This document shows, in pieces, positions 35,924 to 44,462 of a stretch of 64,000 nucleotides of DNA. The stretch spans positions 1 to 64,000 of the forward strand of contig JBBSEF010000006.1 in assembly GCA_038240015.1 (NCBI GenBank), written 5' to 3'. Position numbers and translations under genes: made by a program. Every line of letters begins with the position of its first letter. Positions within the stretch are counted from its first letter, which is position 1. A model generated the notes under the pieces. The model did no database searches. It saw only the letters and a program-made list of their open reading frames with translations, and was not told where the DNA came from. The stretch comes from CAHJXF01 sp038240015. Lineage in GTDB: Bacteria; Pseudomonadota; Gammaproteobacteria; Burkholderiales; Burkholderiaceae_D.

Positions 35924-36508
35924 TCAGGATCCCGGCCACGCCGTCAACAATAGATGCGTCGGCAAATAAATCATCGACGGAAAAGCGACCATCGCGAACG
36001 CCAGATGCGCGAGCGGGTGCCGATGCGTCTGCCGCTTGCCCCCGAACCCGAACGTCCAGTTGATGTTCTCTTTCGGATCGGTGAAGAAAAAGCAGATCAG
36101 CAAGACGGCCCAGCACAACAACGTCATGCCGATCAACGCGTGCTGCGCGTAGCCGAGCCGCGCGACGGTCCACAACAACAGCAGCGGCAACCAGAGATGA
36201 AACAGCGACAGCGCGCGCAGCCAGCGCGGCTTCGTCGCATCGAACATGTAATCCGAAAGTCCGATGATGCGTCTGCCGCTGACGAGCTGCCATACGAAAC
36301 TGACGATCCACAACCCGTCGGCAATCAACACCGCGAGCGCCATCATGCTCGCCAGCAACGAGCTCTCCAGCCACAGGGCCGGTACCGACACGATCAACGC
36401 GATGTCGGAGAACCACAGAAAGTTGGCCCAGCCCCAGGTCCTCGCATAGACGACGACCAGCACCGCGACGAAAGCGGTGTCGGCGAGCTTGAGCCAAAGA
36501 GGCAGCAT
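35924..36508 (-). CDS. Multi-pass inner-membrane protein of unknown function
   Basis: 194 residues, about five hydrophobic segments, with an aromatic-rich N-terminus (LPLWLKLADTAFVAV, YARTWGWANFLWFSDIAL) and the motif FFFTDPKENINWTFGFGGK near residues 140-158. Homologues are annotated as conserved membrane proteins; no function is known to me. Expressed with the FAD oxidoreductase that follows 8 bp later. Divergent from the EpsA-type regulator across a 216-bp gap that contains a CAGAAAGTTTCTG palindrome (36524-36536). Confidence 0.75.
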   Translation of the reverse strand: MLPLWLKLADTAFVAVLVVVYARTWGWANFLWFSDIALIVSVPALWLESSLLASMMALAVLIADGLWIVSFVWQLVSGRRIIGLSDYMFDATKPRWLRALSLFHLWLPLLLLWTVARLGYAQHALIGMTLLCWAVLLICFFFTDPKENINWTFGFGGKRQTHRHPLAHLAFAMVAFPSMIYLPTHLLLTAWPGS

Positions 36509-36724
36509 AGGACGCCATTCAATCAGAAAGTTTCTGCTTGCGGCACCCGCGGCTCGCGTGTTGAGGTTCCCTTCGTCTGAATCGGTTCGACATCCGCATT
36601 TTTTTCTGAAACTGCCAGCGCTTCGCCTACGTACCCATGAACGCAGCCCGCATACCGCAGCTTGGCGGATGACGGATCCGGACACACACGTCCGACAAAA
36701 AATCGGCAGCGAGGAGACAACGTC

Positions 36725-37513
36725 ATGCCGCCCATTTTGCGTTCGCGCCCGGCGCGCGAAGAATTGCGCTTGAACCGCCGCGAACAGTCGCGTCTGCTCG
36801 GCTCGATCCAGTCGTTGATGGCCGTGGAGCGCGCCGAGCAATTCGAGGCGTGGACCACCGGCCCGCTGCAAGACCTGTTGCCACACGGCATGATGATTTG
36901 CGGTCTCGCCGAAATCCATCCGCAAAGCATCTTGATCCAGAAGGTCATCACGCACGATTGGCCGCTTGCGTACTTCGACGCGCTGAAGAAACCCGAGGGT
37001 GGCTTCTACAGTCCGATCATGGCGCGCTGGAACGAGGACCAGGCCCCGCAGCTCTACGAGCCAGAAGGCGACCGCGGCATCACGCACAAGTTGTGGCTCG
37101 ACACGTTTCACGATTTCGGCCTGCGCAACATCGCCGCGCATGGCGTTCACGACGTCGCCGGTTCCGTCACCAGCTATTTCAATTTCTCCAGCATTCCGCT
37201 GCGCTTGTCCGCGCGTACCGCCGGGCTGCTCGAGCTGCTCACGCCGCACATGCATCTCGCGCTCACGCGCGCGCTGTCCGACGTGCGGCCGTTTGCGGGC
37301 GGTCACCACGCGCCGCCGATCTGCCTGACGGTGCGCGAGCGCGACGTGCTGCACTGGATGGTCGAAGGCAAGACCAACTGGGAGATCGCGCATATCTCCA
37401 GCCGCAGCGAGCACACCGTCAAGCATCAGGTGGAGCGCTTGTTGGTCAAGCTCGGATCGTCGAATCGGGCGCAGGCGGTTGCGAAGGCGCTCGGTCTGGG
37501 GATCGTCAAATAA
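36725..37513 (+). CDS. LuxR-family regulator, EpsA-like
   Basis: 262 residues. The N-terminal part (LLGSIQSLMAVERAEQFEAW, then GPLQDLLPHGMMICGLA) matches the EpsA-type sensor region found in betaproteobacterial exopolysaccharide regulators. The C-terminus is a GerE/LuxR helix-turn-helix (LTVRERDVLHWMVEGKTNWEIA, then EHTVKHQVERLLVKLG). It lacks a recognisable acyl-homoserine lactone pocket. GAGGAGAC precedes the ATG. Here it lies next to a molybdenum hydroxylase pair instead of polysaccharide genes, and a 20-bp palindrome separates them. Confidence 0.85.
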   Translation: MPPILRSRPAREELRLNRREQSRLLGSIQSLMAVERAEQFEAWTTGPLQDLLPHGMMICGLAEIHPQSILIQKVITHDWPLAYFDALKKPEGGFYSPIMARWNEDQAPQLYEPEGDRGITHKLWLDTFHDFGLRNIAAHGVHDVAGSVTSYFNFSSIPLRLSARTAGLLELLTPHMHLALTRALSDVRPFAGGHHAPPICLTVRERDVLHWMVEGKTNWEIAHISSRSEHTVKHQVERLLVKLGSSNRAQAVAKALGLGIVK

Positions 37514-37523
37514 GGCGATGTCT

Positions 37524-37543
37524 TATGGGTCGACCGACCCATA
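37524..37543 (+). promoter_or_regulatory. 20-bp palindromic operator candidate (lux-box-like) upstream of iorBA
   Basis: TATGGGTCG-AC-CGACCCATA is a perfect 9+2+9 inverted repeat. LuxR-family proteins usually bind 20-bp dyads of this geometry. A GATAAG at 37563-37568 lies where a -10 box would be if the dyad were centred near -42, the usual class II LuxR activator position. There is no T-run, so it does not look like a terminator. A second small palindrome (AGCGG-TAG-CCGCT, 37550-37562) lies just downstream. Confidence 0.6.
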
Positions 37544-37636
37544 TCGACAAGCGGTAGCCGCTGATAAGGTCGCAAAACAAGACGCGGACACGAATGATCG
37601 AGCGTGCGCGGCCAGACGGATTCAGAGGAGAGATCG

Positions 37637-39982
37637 ATGACCGATACGAGATTGCTTGAGCTGCCTGAGGAAGCATCCATCGAGGAAGGCCTACAGTCGC
37701 CCGGTCGGCGAAGGCTGCTGGCGTATGCCGTTTCGGCGCCGGTCATGACGATTGCGGTCGGGTTCGGCGTCAACGTCGCCGTGCCGTCCACCGCTCACGC
37801 GCTGCCGCTTCCGCTGACCCCGCCCGATACGGTCGACTACTACGACATCGGCGACTCGATCGTCCAGACTTCCTTGCCGACGATGCCGTTGGTGAAGCTG
37901 TCGATCGGCACCGATGGCAGAGCAACGTTGGATCTGCCGCGTCTTGAATCGGGTCAGGGGATCGCGACCGCGGTGGGGATGATGGTGGCCGAGGAGTTGG
38001 ATCTTCTTCTCAGCCAGGTCGACGTGACCGCGGCCGATGCTCGGCCCGAACTCGTCTTCAATCAGATCACGGGTGGCTCGTCGGCGGTCCGCTGCTTCGC
38101 GGCTGCGATGCCCCTGATCGCAGCGACCGCGCGGGCACGCCTGATGGCTGCAGCAGCGATTTACCTGGGCGTATCGCCCACGTCACTGACGGTCACCGCA
38201 GGCGTCGTCTTCGCGGCCGACGGCCGCTCGGTGCCTTACGGCGAGATCACCGCGCTGGCCGGCACGTTGCCGCTGCCGACGGGTGTCACGCCCAAGCCTT
38301 CCTCGCAATACAAGGTGGTCGGCAAGCCGGCCAACCGGCTCGATGCGCGCGACGTCGTCACGGGCAAGAAGAAGTTCACGATGGATCAGCCAGTCCCGAA
38401 CGCGATGCCGACTGTGCTGCGCATGCCCACGCAAATCCGCGGCACGGTGGTGAAAGTCAACAATCAGGCTGCGGTCCAGGCGATGCCTGGAGTGATCGCC
38501 GTCGTCGTGATTCCGGGCGGCGGCACGATCGTCCCCAATCCGCCCGGCGTCGCCGTGATGGCCGAGACCTTTGGCCAGGCCTGGACGGCCGGCAATGCGC
38601 TCGACGTCACGTGGGGCGACGGTCCTCTGAAGGGCCAGAGCAACGACACGATCCTCGCGACCTGCAAGGCCGCTATCGCTCCATTGGCGCTGCCGCCTTT
38701 GGGAGCTCTGACCATCGACGGCGATTTCACCTTCGCTCCTGCGTCGCATGCGCCGCTTGAAGTCGAGTGCGCGATCGCCGATGTGCGTCCCGATCGCGCG
38801 GAGATCTGGGCCGGACTCCAGACCCCGATCGTCTGCCAGCAAGCCATCGCTGCCGATCTGGGCCTGCCGCAAGACAAGGTGACGGTGCACGTAATTCCCT
38901 CGGGCGGTTCGTTCGGCCGAAGACTATTCTGGGATCCGGTACAAGTTGCCGCACAAGTCTCCAAGGCGACAGGTCGCATCTGCAAGCTGATGTATCTGCG
39001 CTCGAACGACCTGCGCCACACGCGCATGCGTCCGCCGCAATATCACAAAGTGCGTGCAACGCTGCTGCTCGGTCAGGTGATCGCGTACGAGCAACGCGTC
39101 GGCGCAGTGCGTCTCGATGCGCGGCATGGCTATGGCGAGATGTTCACCGCCGCCGCCGGCGCCGCGCCCCCCGGCGTTCAGCAATCGATCGGCAACCTCG
39201 CGTACGAAGAGGCGTTCTTCAAGACGATGGTGGCGTCGCCGTATAACTTCGGGATCGGCACCAAGGTATTGACGCCCGTGGCTCTCGACATGAACACCGT
39301 GTCGTACCGGTCGGTGCATATTCAGCCCGCGCGCAGTGTCGAAGAGATCATGGTCGACGAGATCGCGAAAAAGCTCAACAAGGATCCGGTTGCGTTCCGC
39401 CTCGAGTATCTGCGGCTGCCGCGTGCCCGTGCGGTGCTTCAGGCCGCTGCATCGGCAGGCAACTGGGGCAAGGCCATGCCAGCGAAGACCGCGCAGGGAT
39501 GCGCCGTCCATCAGGAGTCGCGCTCGTTCATTGCAACGGTCGTGGAGCTCGACTGCACGGTGCCGACCGCTCCGAGGGTCACGCGGGCGACGATCGCCAT
39601 CGACGTCGGCAGCCCGATCAATCCGCGAGGCGTCGAAGCCCAGGTCGAAGGCGCTCTTGCCGAAGCGATCTCGCTGGTTCTATTCGCGGGCTTGCATGTC
39701 CAGGATGGTTTGCCGCTCGAGGGCAGTTACTCGCAATACCACTTTGCTCGTCAGAAGAGTTATCCGATCGACGTGAAGGTCATCGTCATGCCGGCCAATG
39801 GCGAAGCGATCGGTGGATTGGGCGAAGTCGGACTCTCGTCGGCAAGCGGTGCGATCGCCAACGCCTACGCTAGAGCGACCGGGATCAAGCCACGCAATTT
39901 CCCGCTGATCTTCCCGATCGACTTCACGCCAGCCCCGCCCGGCGCGTTTCCGCAGCCCGTGGTCATTCCCATCGTGCCTTGA
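37637..39982 (+). CDS. Molybdopterin-binding subunit of a xanthine-oxidase-family hydroxylase (IorB-like)
   Basis: 781 residues. An N-terminal twin-arginine-type signal (SPGRRRLLAYAVSAPVMTIA, ending near AHA) indicates folded export to the periplasm. The domain has features of the isoquinoline 1-oxidoreductase beta group: LPRLESGQGIATAVGMMVAEELDL early, a middle Ald_Xan_dh region (NRLDARDVVTGKKKFTMD), GGSFGRRLFWDPVQVAAQ, and the terminal EAIGGLGEVGLSSASGAI with a catalytic Glu. Substrate unknown: likely an aromatic heterocycle or aldehyde. GAGGAGAG precedes the ATG. The iron-sulfur subunit follows after 9 bp; no cytochrome or XdhC-type maturation gene is next to it. Confidence 0.87.
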   Translation: MTDTRLLELPEEASIEEGLQSPGRRRLLAYAVSAPVMTIAVGFGVNVAVPSTAHALPLPLTPPDTVDYYDIGDSIVQTSLPTMPLVKLSIGTDGRATLDLPRLESGQGIATAVGMMVAEELDLLLSQVDVTAADARPELVFNQITGGSSAVRCFAAAMPLIAATARARLMAAAAIYLGVSPTSLTVTAGVVFAADGRSVPYGEITALAGTLPLPTGVTPKPSSQYKVVGKPANRLDARDVVTGKKKFTMDQPVPNAMPTVLRMPTQIRGTVVKVNNQAAVQAMPGVIAVVVIPGGGTIVPNPPGVAVMAETFGQAWTAGNALDVTWGDGPLKGQSNDTILATCKAAIAPLALPPLGALTIDGDFTFAPASHAPLEVECAIADVRPDRAEIWAGLQTPIVCQQAIAADLGLPQDKVTVHVIPSGGSFGRRLFWDPVQVAAQVSKATGRICKLMYLRSNDLRHTRMRPPQYHKVRATLLLGQVIAYEQRVGAVRLDARHGYGEMFTAAAGAAPPGVQQSIGNLAYEEAFFKTMVASPYNFGIGTKVLTPVALDMNTVSYRSVHIQPARSVEEIMVDEIAKKLNKDPVAFRLEYLRLPRARAVLQAAASAGNWGKAMPAKTAQGCAVHQESRSFIATVVELDCTVPTAPRVTRATIAIDVGSPINPRGVEAQVEGALAEAISLVLFAGLHVQDGLPLEGSYSQYHFARQKSYPIDVKVIVMPANGEAIGGLGEVGLSSASGAIANAYARATGIKPRNFPLIFPIDFTPAPPGAFPQPVVIPIVP

Positions 39983-39991
39983 GGAGCCAAC

Positions 39992-40447
39992 ATGCCCACA
40001 CAATCATTCAACATCAACGGCAATGCGGTCAGCGTCGAGGCGCCGGACGACATGGCGCTGCTCTGGGTGCTGCGCGACAAGCTCGGCATCAACGGACCCA
40101 AGTACGGTTGCGGCATCAATGTCTGCAAGGCGTGTACTTGCCTCGTGAACGGCAAGGCAGTGACGACCTGCTCGACCCGCGTGGTCGATGTCAAGGGCCT
40201 GAACGTCACGACCATTGAAGGGCTCGCCGTCGGCGATACCTTGCACCCCGTGCAGCAGGCCTGGCTGGACAACGACGTTGCCCAATGCGGTTTCTGCCAG
40301 CCCGGCCAAATCATGGCGGCGGTGGACTTGCTCACGCGAACCAAAACGCCCACCGATGCCGACATCGATGCGATCCAGAACGTGTGTCGCTGCGGCACGT
40401 ACAAACGGATTCGGGTCGCCATCAAGGCGGCTGCGGCAAAACTTTAG
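39992..40447 (+). CDS. 2Fe-2S subunit of the molybdenum hydroxylase (IorA-like)
   Basis: 151 residues with two 2Fe-2S clusters: plant ferredoxin type (Cys40, Cys45, Cys48, Cys60 in YGCGINVCKACTC and TTC) and the C-terminal four-helix type (Cys99, Cys102, Cys132, Cys134 in QCGFCQPGQIM and CRCGTYKRI). It transfers electrons from the molybdenum cofactor subunit encoded just upstream. It has no signal peptide and would travel with its partner through the Tat system. GAGGAG lies before the ATG. Followed by two strong hairpins. Confidence 0.92.
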   Translation: MPTQSFNINGNAVSVEAPDDMALLWVLRDKLGINGPKYGCGINVCKACTCLVNGKAVTTCSTRVVDVKGLNVTTIEGLAVGDTLHPVQQAWLDNDVAQCGFCQPGQIMAAVDLLTRTKTPTDADIDAIQNVCRCGTYKRIRVAIKAAAAKL

Positions 40448-40485
40448 TCGCTATTCCTCGAACGCATTTTCGGAGTGGCCAAAAT

Positions 40486-40518
40486 GATTGCAATCGGGCA
40501 TTGAGCCCGATCGCAATC
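40486..40518 (-). terminator. Hairpin downstream of ETF-QO (and of iorA, convergent)
   Basis: 14-bp stem with one mismatch (40486-40499 with 40505-40518, arms GATTGCAATCGGGC and GCCCGATCGCAATC), loop ATTGA. On the minus strand it is followed by ATTTT, a weak U-tract. It likely terminates the minus-strand ETF-QO transcript and may also block read-through from iorA. Confidence 0.6.
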
Positions 40519-40532
40519 AGACCTGCTACGCG

Positions 40533-40564
40533 TGCCGATCCCCGCTACGCGGGGCCCCTCGGCA
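40533..40564. terminator. Nested GC-rich hairpin between iorA and ETF-QO
   Basis: Outer arms TGCCGA (40533-40538) and TCGGCA (40559-40564) enclose a perfect inner stem CCCCGC (40540-40545) with GCGGGG (40549-40554), loop TAC. No adjacent T-run. It sits 15 bp past the ETF-QO stop and could stall polymerase or protect the mRNA 3' end. Confidence 0.45.
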
Positions 40565-40578
40565 GGCGCTTCGTAGGT

Positions 40579-42261
40579 CTACATGTTGGAGTAGTTCGGC
40601 CCACCCCCACCTTCGGGCGTGACCCACACGATGTTCTGAGTCGGGTCCTTGATGTCGCAAGTCTTGCAGTGGACGCAGTTCTGCGCGTTGATCTGCAGGC
40701 GCTCACCGCCGCCTTCGGCCGCGACGAATTCATAGACAGCTGCGGGGCAATAGCGGCTTTCGGGTCCCGCGTACTTCGCGAGATTGATGTTCACCGGTAC
40801 CGATGCATCCTTGAGCGTCAAATGGGCCGGCTGGTTCTCAGCATGATTGGTGTTCGAGACGAATACCGATGAGAGCCGATCGAAAGTCAGCTTGCCATCG
40901 GGTTTGGGATACGCGATCGGCTTGCACTCGGACGCGGGCTTGAGCGTCTCATGGTCCGCGTGATGATGATGCAACGTCCACGGGACATTGCCGCCGAGCA
41001 CCTTCTGCTCGAATCCCACCATCAGCGTGCCGAGGTACAAGCCCTTCGACATCCACTGCTTGAAGTTGCGCGTCTTCTGCAGCTCTTCATGAAGCCATGA
41101 TTCGCGATACGCGGACGGATACGCGGTGAGTTCGTCGTGCTTGCGTCCCGCGGTCACGGCGTGGAATGCCGCATCGGCCGCGAGCATGCCGCTCTTGATC
41201 GCCGCGTGGCTGCCCTTGATGCGAGCCGCGTTGAGAAAGCCCGCATCGCATCCGATCAATGCACCGCCGGGAAAGACCAGCTTGGGCAGCGAAACCGGAC
41301 CGCCCGCCGTGATCGCGCGCGCGCCGTACGAGATGCGCTTGCCGCCTTCGAAGAACGTGCGGATCGCGGGGTGGGTCTTGTAGCGTTGAAACTCTTCGTA
41401 GGGCGAGAGATAAGGATTGCTGTAGCCGAGCCCGACCACGAAGCCGACCGCGACCTGATGGTTGTCGAGGTGATAGAGGAACGAGCCGCCGTAGGTCTCG
41501 GTATCGAGCGGCCAGCCCGCGGTGTGCACGACGAGACCGGGCTGATGCTTCGCGGGATCGATTTCCCACAACTCCTTGATGCCGATGGCGTAGCTCTGCG
41601 GGTCGCTGTCTTTCGCGAGGGCGAACTTCTCGATCAGCAACTTGCCGAGATTGCCGCGCGAGCCTTCGGCGAAGAGCGTGTACTTCGAGTGCAGCTCCAT
41701 GCCGAGTTGAAAGTCCGCGGTCGGCTCGCCATCTTTGCCGATGCCCATGTCGCCGGTGACGATGCCGCGCACAGCACCCGCGTCGTCATACAGAACTTGC
41801 GCTGCCGGAAAGCCGGGGAATATCTCGACGCCGAGCGCCTCGGCCTGTTGACCCAGCCAGCGCACAACGTTGCCGAGGCTGACAATGTAGTTGCCATGAT
41901 TCTGAAAACACGCCGGAAGCATCCAGTTGGGTGTGTGCGTCGCCTTGGTCTCGGACAAGAACAGGAAGCGGTCTTCAGTCACCGACACGTTGAGCGGCGC
42001 GCCCTTGTCCTTCCAGTCGGGAAACAGTTCGATGATTGCGCGCGGATCCATCACCGCGCCCGACAGGATGTGCGCGCCGACCTCGGAGCCTTTTTCGAGC
42101 ACGCAGACGTTGATCTCCTGGCCCTTCTCCTGCGCGAGTTGCTTCAAGCGGATCGCAGCCGACAGGCCCGCCGGTCCCGCGCCGACGACGACGACGTCGT
42201 ACTCCATCGCCTCGCGCGGTCCGTATTGTTCGACCAGACGCTGTTCCCGACTTGGATCCAT
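40579..42261 (-). CDS. Electron-transfer flavoprotein-ubiquinone oxidoreductase
   Basis: 560 residues; passes electrons from reduced ETF to the quinone pool during fatty-acid and amino-acid oxidation. FAD motif VVVVGAGPAGLSAAIRL (23-39), LEKGSEVGAHILSGAVMDP, and the C-terminal 4Fe-4S region ESRYCPAAVYEF and NAQNCVHCKTCDIKDPTQ. The last segment IVWVTPEGGGGPNY is the family signature. ATG at 42261 follows CAGGA; the upstream in-frame extension of 58 codons is unlike the family. SDR and thioesterase genes are divergent from it. Confidence 0.95.
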   Translation of the reverse strand: MDPSREQRLVEQYGPREAMEYDVVVVGAGPAGLSAAIRLKQLAQEKGQEINVCVLEKGSEVGAHILSGAVMDPRAIIELFPDWKDKGAPLNVSVTEDRFLFLSETKATHTPNWMLPACFQNHGNYIVSLGNVVRWLGQQAEALGVEIFPGFPAAQVLYDDAGAVRGIVTGDMGIGKDGEPTADFQLGMELHSKYTLFAEGSRGNLGKLLIEKFALAKDSDPQSYAIGIKELWEIDPAKHQPGLVVHTAGWPLDTETYGGSFLYHLDNHQVAVGFVVGLGYSNPYLSPYEEFQRYKTHPAIRTFFEGGKRISYGARAITAGGPVSLPKLVFPGGALIGCDAGFLNAARIKGSHAAIKSGMLAADAAFHAVTAGRKHDELTAYPSAYRESWLHEELQKTRNFKQWMSKGLYLGTLMVGFEQKVLGGNVPWTLHHHHADHETLKPASECKPIAYPKPDGKLTFDRLSSVFVSNTNHAENQPAHLTLKDASVPVNINLAKYAGPESRYCPAAVYEFVAAEGGGERLQINAQNCVHCKTCDIKDPTQNIVWVTPEGGGGPNYSNM

Positions 42262-42456
42262 GATTGTTCCTGATAGACTCGGCTTCGCCGTTGGCTTCGC
42301 ACGGCGGCTATGCAATGCGAACGACGGCGTGACCAACGAATGGCGTGACGAATGATTGCCGTGATTCTGGGTGAGAATCCCCGGTGCCGCAAATACACCG
42401 CACATGCGCGACGGTAATTCATCACGTCTCGCCACGATCGAACAGGGACACTACAG

Positions 42457-43248
42457 ATGGGTATCGAAGTCAATCTCGAGGGCAAGATCGCGCTCGTCAC
42501 CGGCGCGTCGAGCGGATTGGGCGCGCGCTTTGCACGCGTGCTGTCGAAGGCCGGCGCGAAGGTGGTGCTCGCAGCCAGACGCATGGAGCGCCTGAAGGAA
42601 TTGCGCGCCGAGATCGAAGCCGAAGGCGGCGATACGCACGTGGTCTTTCTCGACGTGACCGATCACGCCAGCATCAAGGCCGCGGTCGCACATGCCGAGA
42701 CCGAGGCGGGGCCGATCGATATCCTCGTCAACAACTCGGGCGTGGGCCGCACGCAGCGCCTGATCGATGTCGAGCCCGAGGACTACGACTTCATCTTTCG
42801 CACCAACACCGAAGGCGCGTTCTTCGTCGCTCAGGAAGTGGCCAAGCGCATGATCGCGCGCGCAAAGGGCAACGAGAAGAACGGTCTGCCCGAGAAGCCG
42901 ATGCGCATCATCAACATCGCGTCGGTGGCGGGCTTGCGGATCCTGCCGCAGATCGGCGTGTATTGCATGAGCAAGGCCGCGGTCGTACACATGACCAAAG
43001 CGATGGCGGTCGAGTGGGGACGCTACGGCATCAACGTCAACGCGATCTGTCCGGGCTATATCCTCACTGAAATCAACGAAGCGAAGTTCAACAGCGAGGC
43101 CGGACAACAGTTGATCGAGATGCTGCCGCGCAAGCGCGTTGGCGAGCCATCGGACCTCGATGGCCTGCTGTTGATACTCGCAGCCGATGAATCGCGTTTC
43201 ATCAACGGCTCGATCATCACGGCCGACGACGGGCACTCGGCGCTCTGA
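42457..43248 (+). CDS. SDR-family dehydrogenase/reductase
   Basis: 263 residues with classical SDR motifs: TGASSGLGARFA (15-26), NNSGVGR, the catalytic Ser in IINIASVAG and YCMSKAA with Tyr169 and Lys173 positions. It probably oxidises or reduces a 3-hydroxyacyl or alcohol substrate with NAD(P). Its place beside ETF-QO and an acyl-CoA thioesterase suggests fatty-acid metabolism. The exact reaction is not determined. The thioesterase gene starts 20 bp downstream. Confidence 0.88.
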   Translation: MGIEVNLEGKIALVTGASSGLGARFARVLSKAGAKVVLAARRMERLKELRAEIEAEGGDTHVVFLDVTDHASIKAAVAHAETEAGPIDILVNNSGVGRTQRLIDVEPEDYDFIFRTNTEGAFFVAQEVAKRMIARAKGNEKNGLPEKPMRIINIASVAGLRILPQIGVYCMSKAAVVHMTKAMAVEWGRYGINVNAICPGYILTEINEAKFNSEAGQQLIEMLPRKRVGEPSDLDGLLLILAADESRFINGSIITADDGHSAL

Positions 43249-43268
43249 CGATTCATCCGCGGAACTCC

Positions 43269-43667
43269 ATGCGCGTCCATCGAAAGATCGTGCCCTTGCG
43301 TTGGGGCGACCTCGACGCGATGAATCACTTGAACAACACGCTCTACTTTCGTCTGATGGAAGAAGCGCGCATTTCGTGGTTCCGCGAGAACGACATGATT
43401 TTGCGGCCCGATAGCGAAGGGCCGATTCTCGCCTTCGCATCGTGCGACTTCCTGAAGCCGATGAATTATCCCTGCGACGCGCGGGTCACGCAGACGGTGA
43501 CGCGCGTGGGTCGCTCGAGCATGGATCTGGACGTGAGCATCGAAGGCGACGAAGCCACGCCGATACTCTATGCAACAGGCAAGAACGTGCTGGTGTGGAT
43601 GGACTACGCGAGCGGGAAATCGGCGCCCTGGCCGGACGGCATGCGAGCGGCGCTCGGTGAACCGTGA
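43269..43667 (+). CDS. Acyl-CoA thioesterase, hotdog fold (4HBT family)
   Basis: 132 residues. The hotdog signature RWGDLDAMNHLNNTLYFRLME (residues 11-31; catalytic Asp in WGDLD) fits 4-hydroxybenzoyl-CoA thioesterase-like and YbgC-like enzymes that hydrolyse acyl-CoA. Followed by an 87-bp gap before the CoA-transferase genes. Substrate chain length unknown. Confidence 0.88.
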   Translation: MRVHRKIVPLRWGDLDAMNHLNNTLYFRLMEEARISWFRENDMILRPDSEGPILAFASCDFLKPMNYPCDARVTQTVTRVGRSSMDLDVSIEGDEATPILYATGKNVLVWMDYASGKSAPWPDGMRAALGEP

Positions 43668-43754
43668 ATAGCCGATAATCGAATCGCAAGTGCATTGACG
43701 CGCATTGATATTTCGCGGTTGTTTGAATCACGACATTCGATAAAGAGGATTTGA

Positions 43755-44453
43755 ATGAACAAGGTTTATCCCTCGGCCGCCGTAGCCCTCGCCGATATCG
43801 TCAAGGACGGTCAGACTTTAGCGGTCGGAGGCTTCGGACTGTGCGGAATACCCGAGGCGCTGATCGCGGCGGTGCGTGATTCGGGCGTGAAGAATCTCAC
43901 GGCGATTTCGAACAATGCCGGCATCGATGGTTTCGGACTCGGTCAATTGCTCACGACGAGACAGGTCACGAAAATGATCGCGTCGTATGTCGGGGAGAAC
44001 AAGGAATTCGAACGCCAATATCTGGCCGGTGAACTCGAACTCGAATTCACGCCACAGGGCACGCTGGCCGAGAAACTCCGTGCGGGCGGTGCAGGCATCC
44101 CGGCGTTCTTCACCAAGACCGGTTATGGGACTCTGGTTGCCGAAGGCAAGGAAATCCGCGAATTCAATGGCGAGAATTACGTGATGGAGAAATCATTGGT
44201 CGCCGACATCTCGCTCGTGAAAGCCTGGAAGGCCGACAAGTCGGGCAATCTGATTTATCGCCGCACCGCGCGCAACTTCAATCCGAATGTAGCAACCGCC
44301 GGAAAGATCACCGTCGCCGAGGTCGAAGTGCTGGTTGAAACCGGCGAGCTCGATCCGGACGACATTCACACGCCCGGCATCTTCGTGCATCGCATCGTCG
44401 TCAATGCGACGCCCGAGAAGCGGATCGAGCAACGCACCACGCGACCTCATTGA
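43755..44453 (+). CDS. 3-oxoacid CoA-transferase subunit A
   Basis: 232 residues of the class I CoA-transferase alpha subunit. AVGGFGLCGIPEALI near the N-terminus and LTAISNNAG are typical. With subunit B it moves CoA from succinyl-CoA to acetoacetate (SCOT/ScoA type) for ketone-body and PHB turnover. AAAGAGGA precedes the ATG. Subunit B begins 9 bp downstream. Confidence 0.93.
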   Translation: MNKVYPSAAVALADIVKDGQTLAVGGFGLCGIPEALIAAVRDSGVKNLTAISNNAGIDGFGLGQLLTTRQVTKMIASYVGENKEFERQYLAGELELEFTPQGTLAEKLRAGGAGIPAFFTKTGYGTLVAEGKEIREFNGENYVMEKSLVADISLVKAWKADKSGNLIYRRTARNFNPNVATAGKITVAEVEVLVETGELDPDDIHTPGIFVHRIVVNATPEKRIEQRTTRPH

Positions 44454-44462
44454 AGGATCAAC

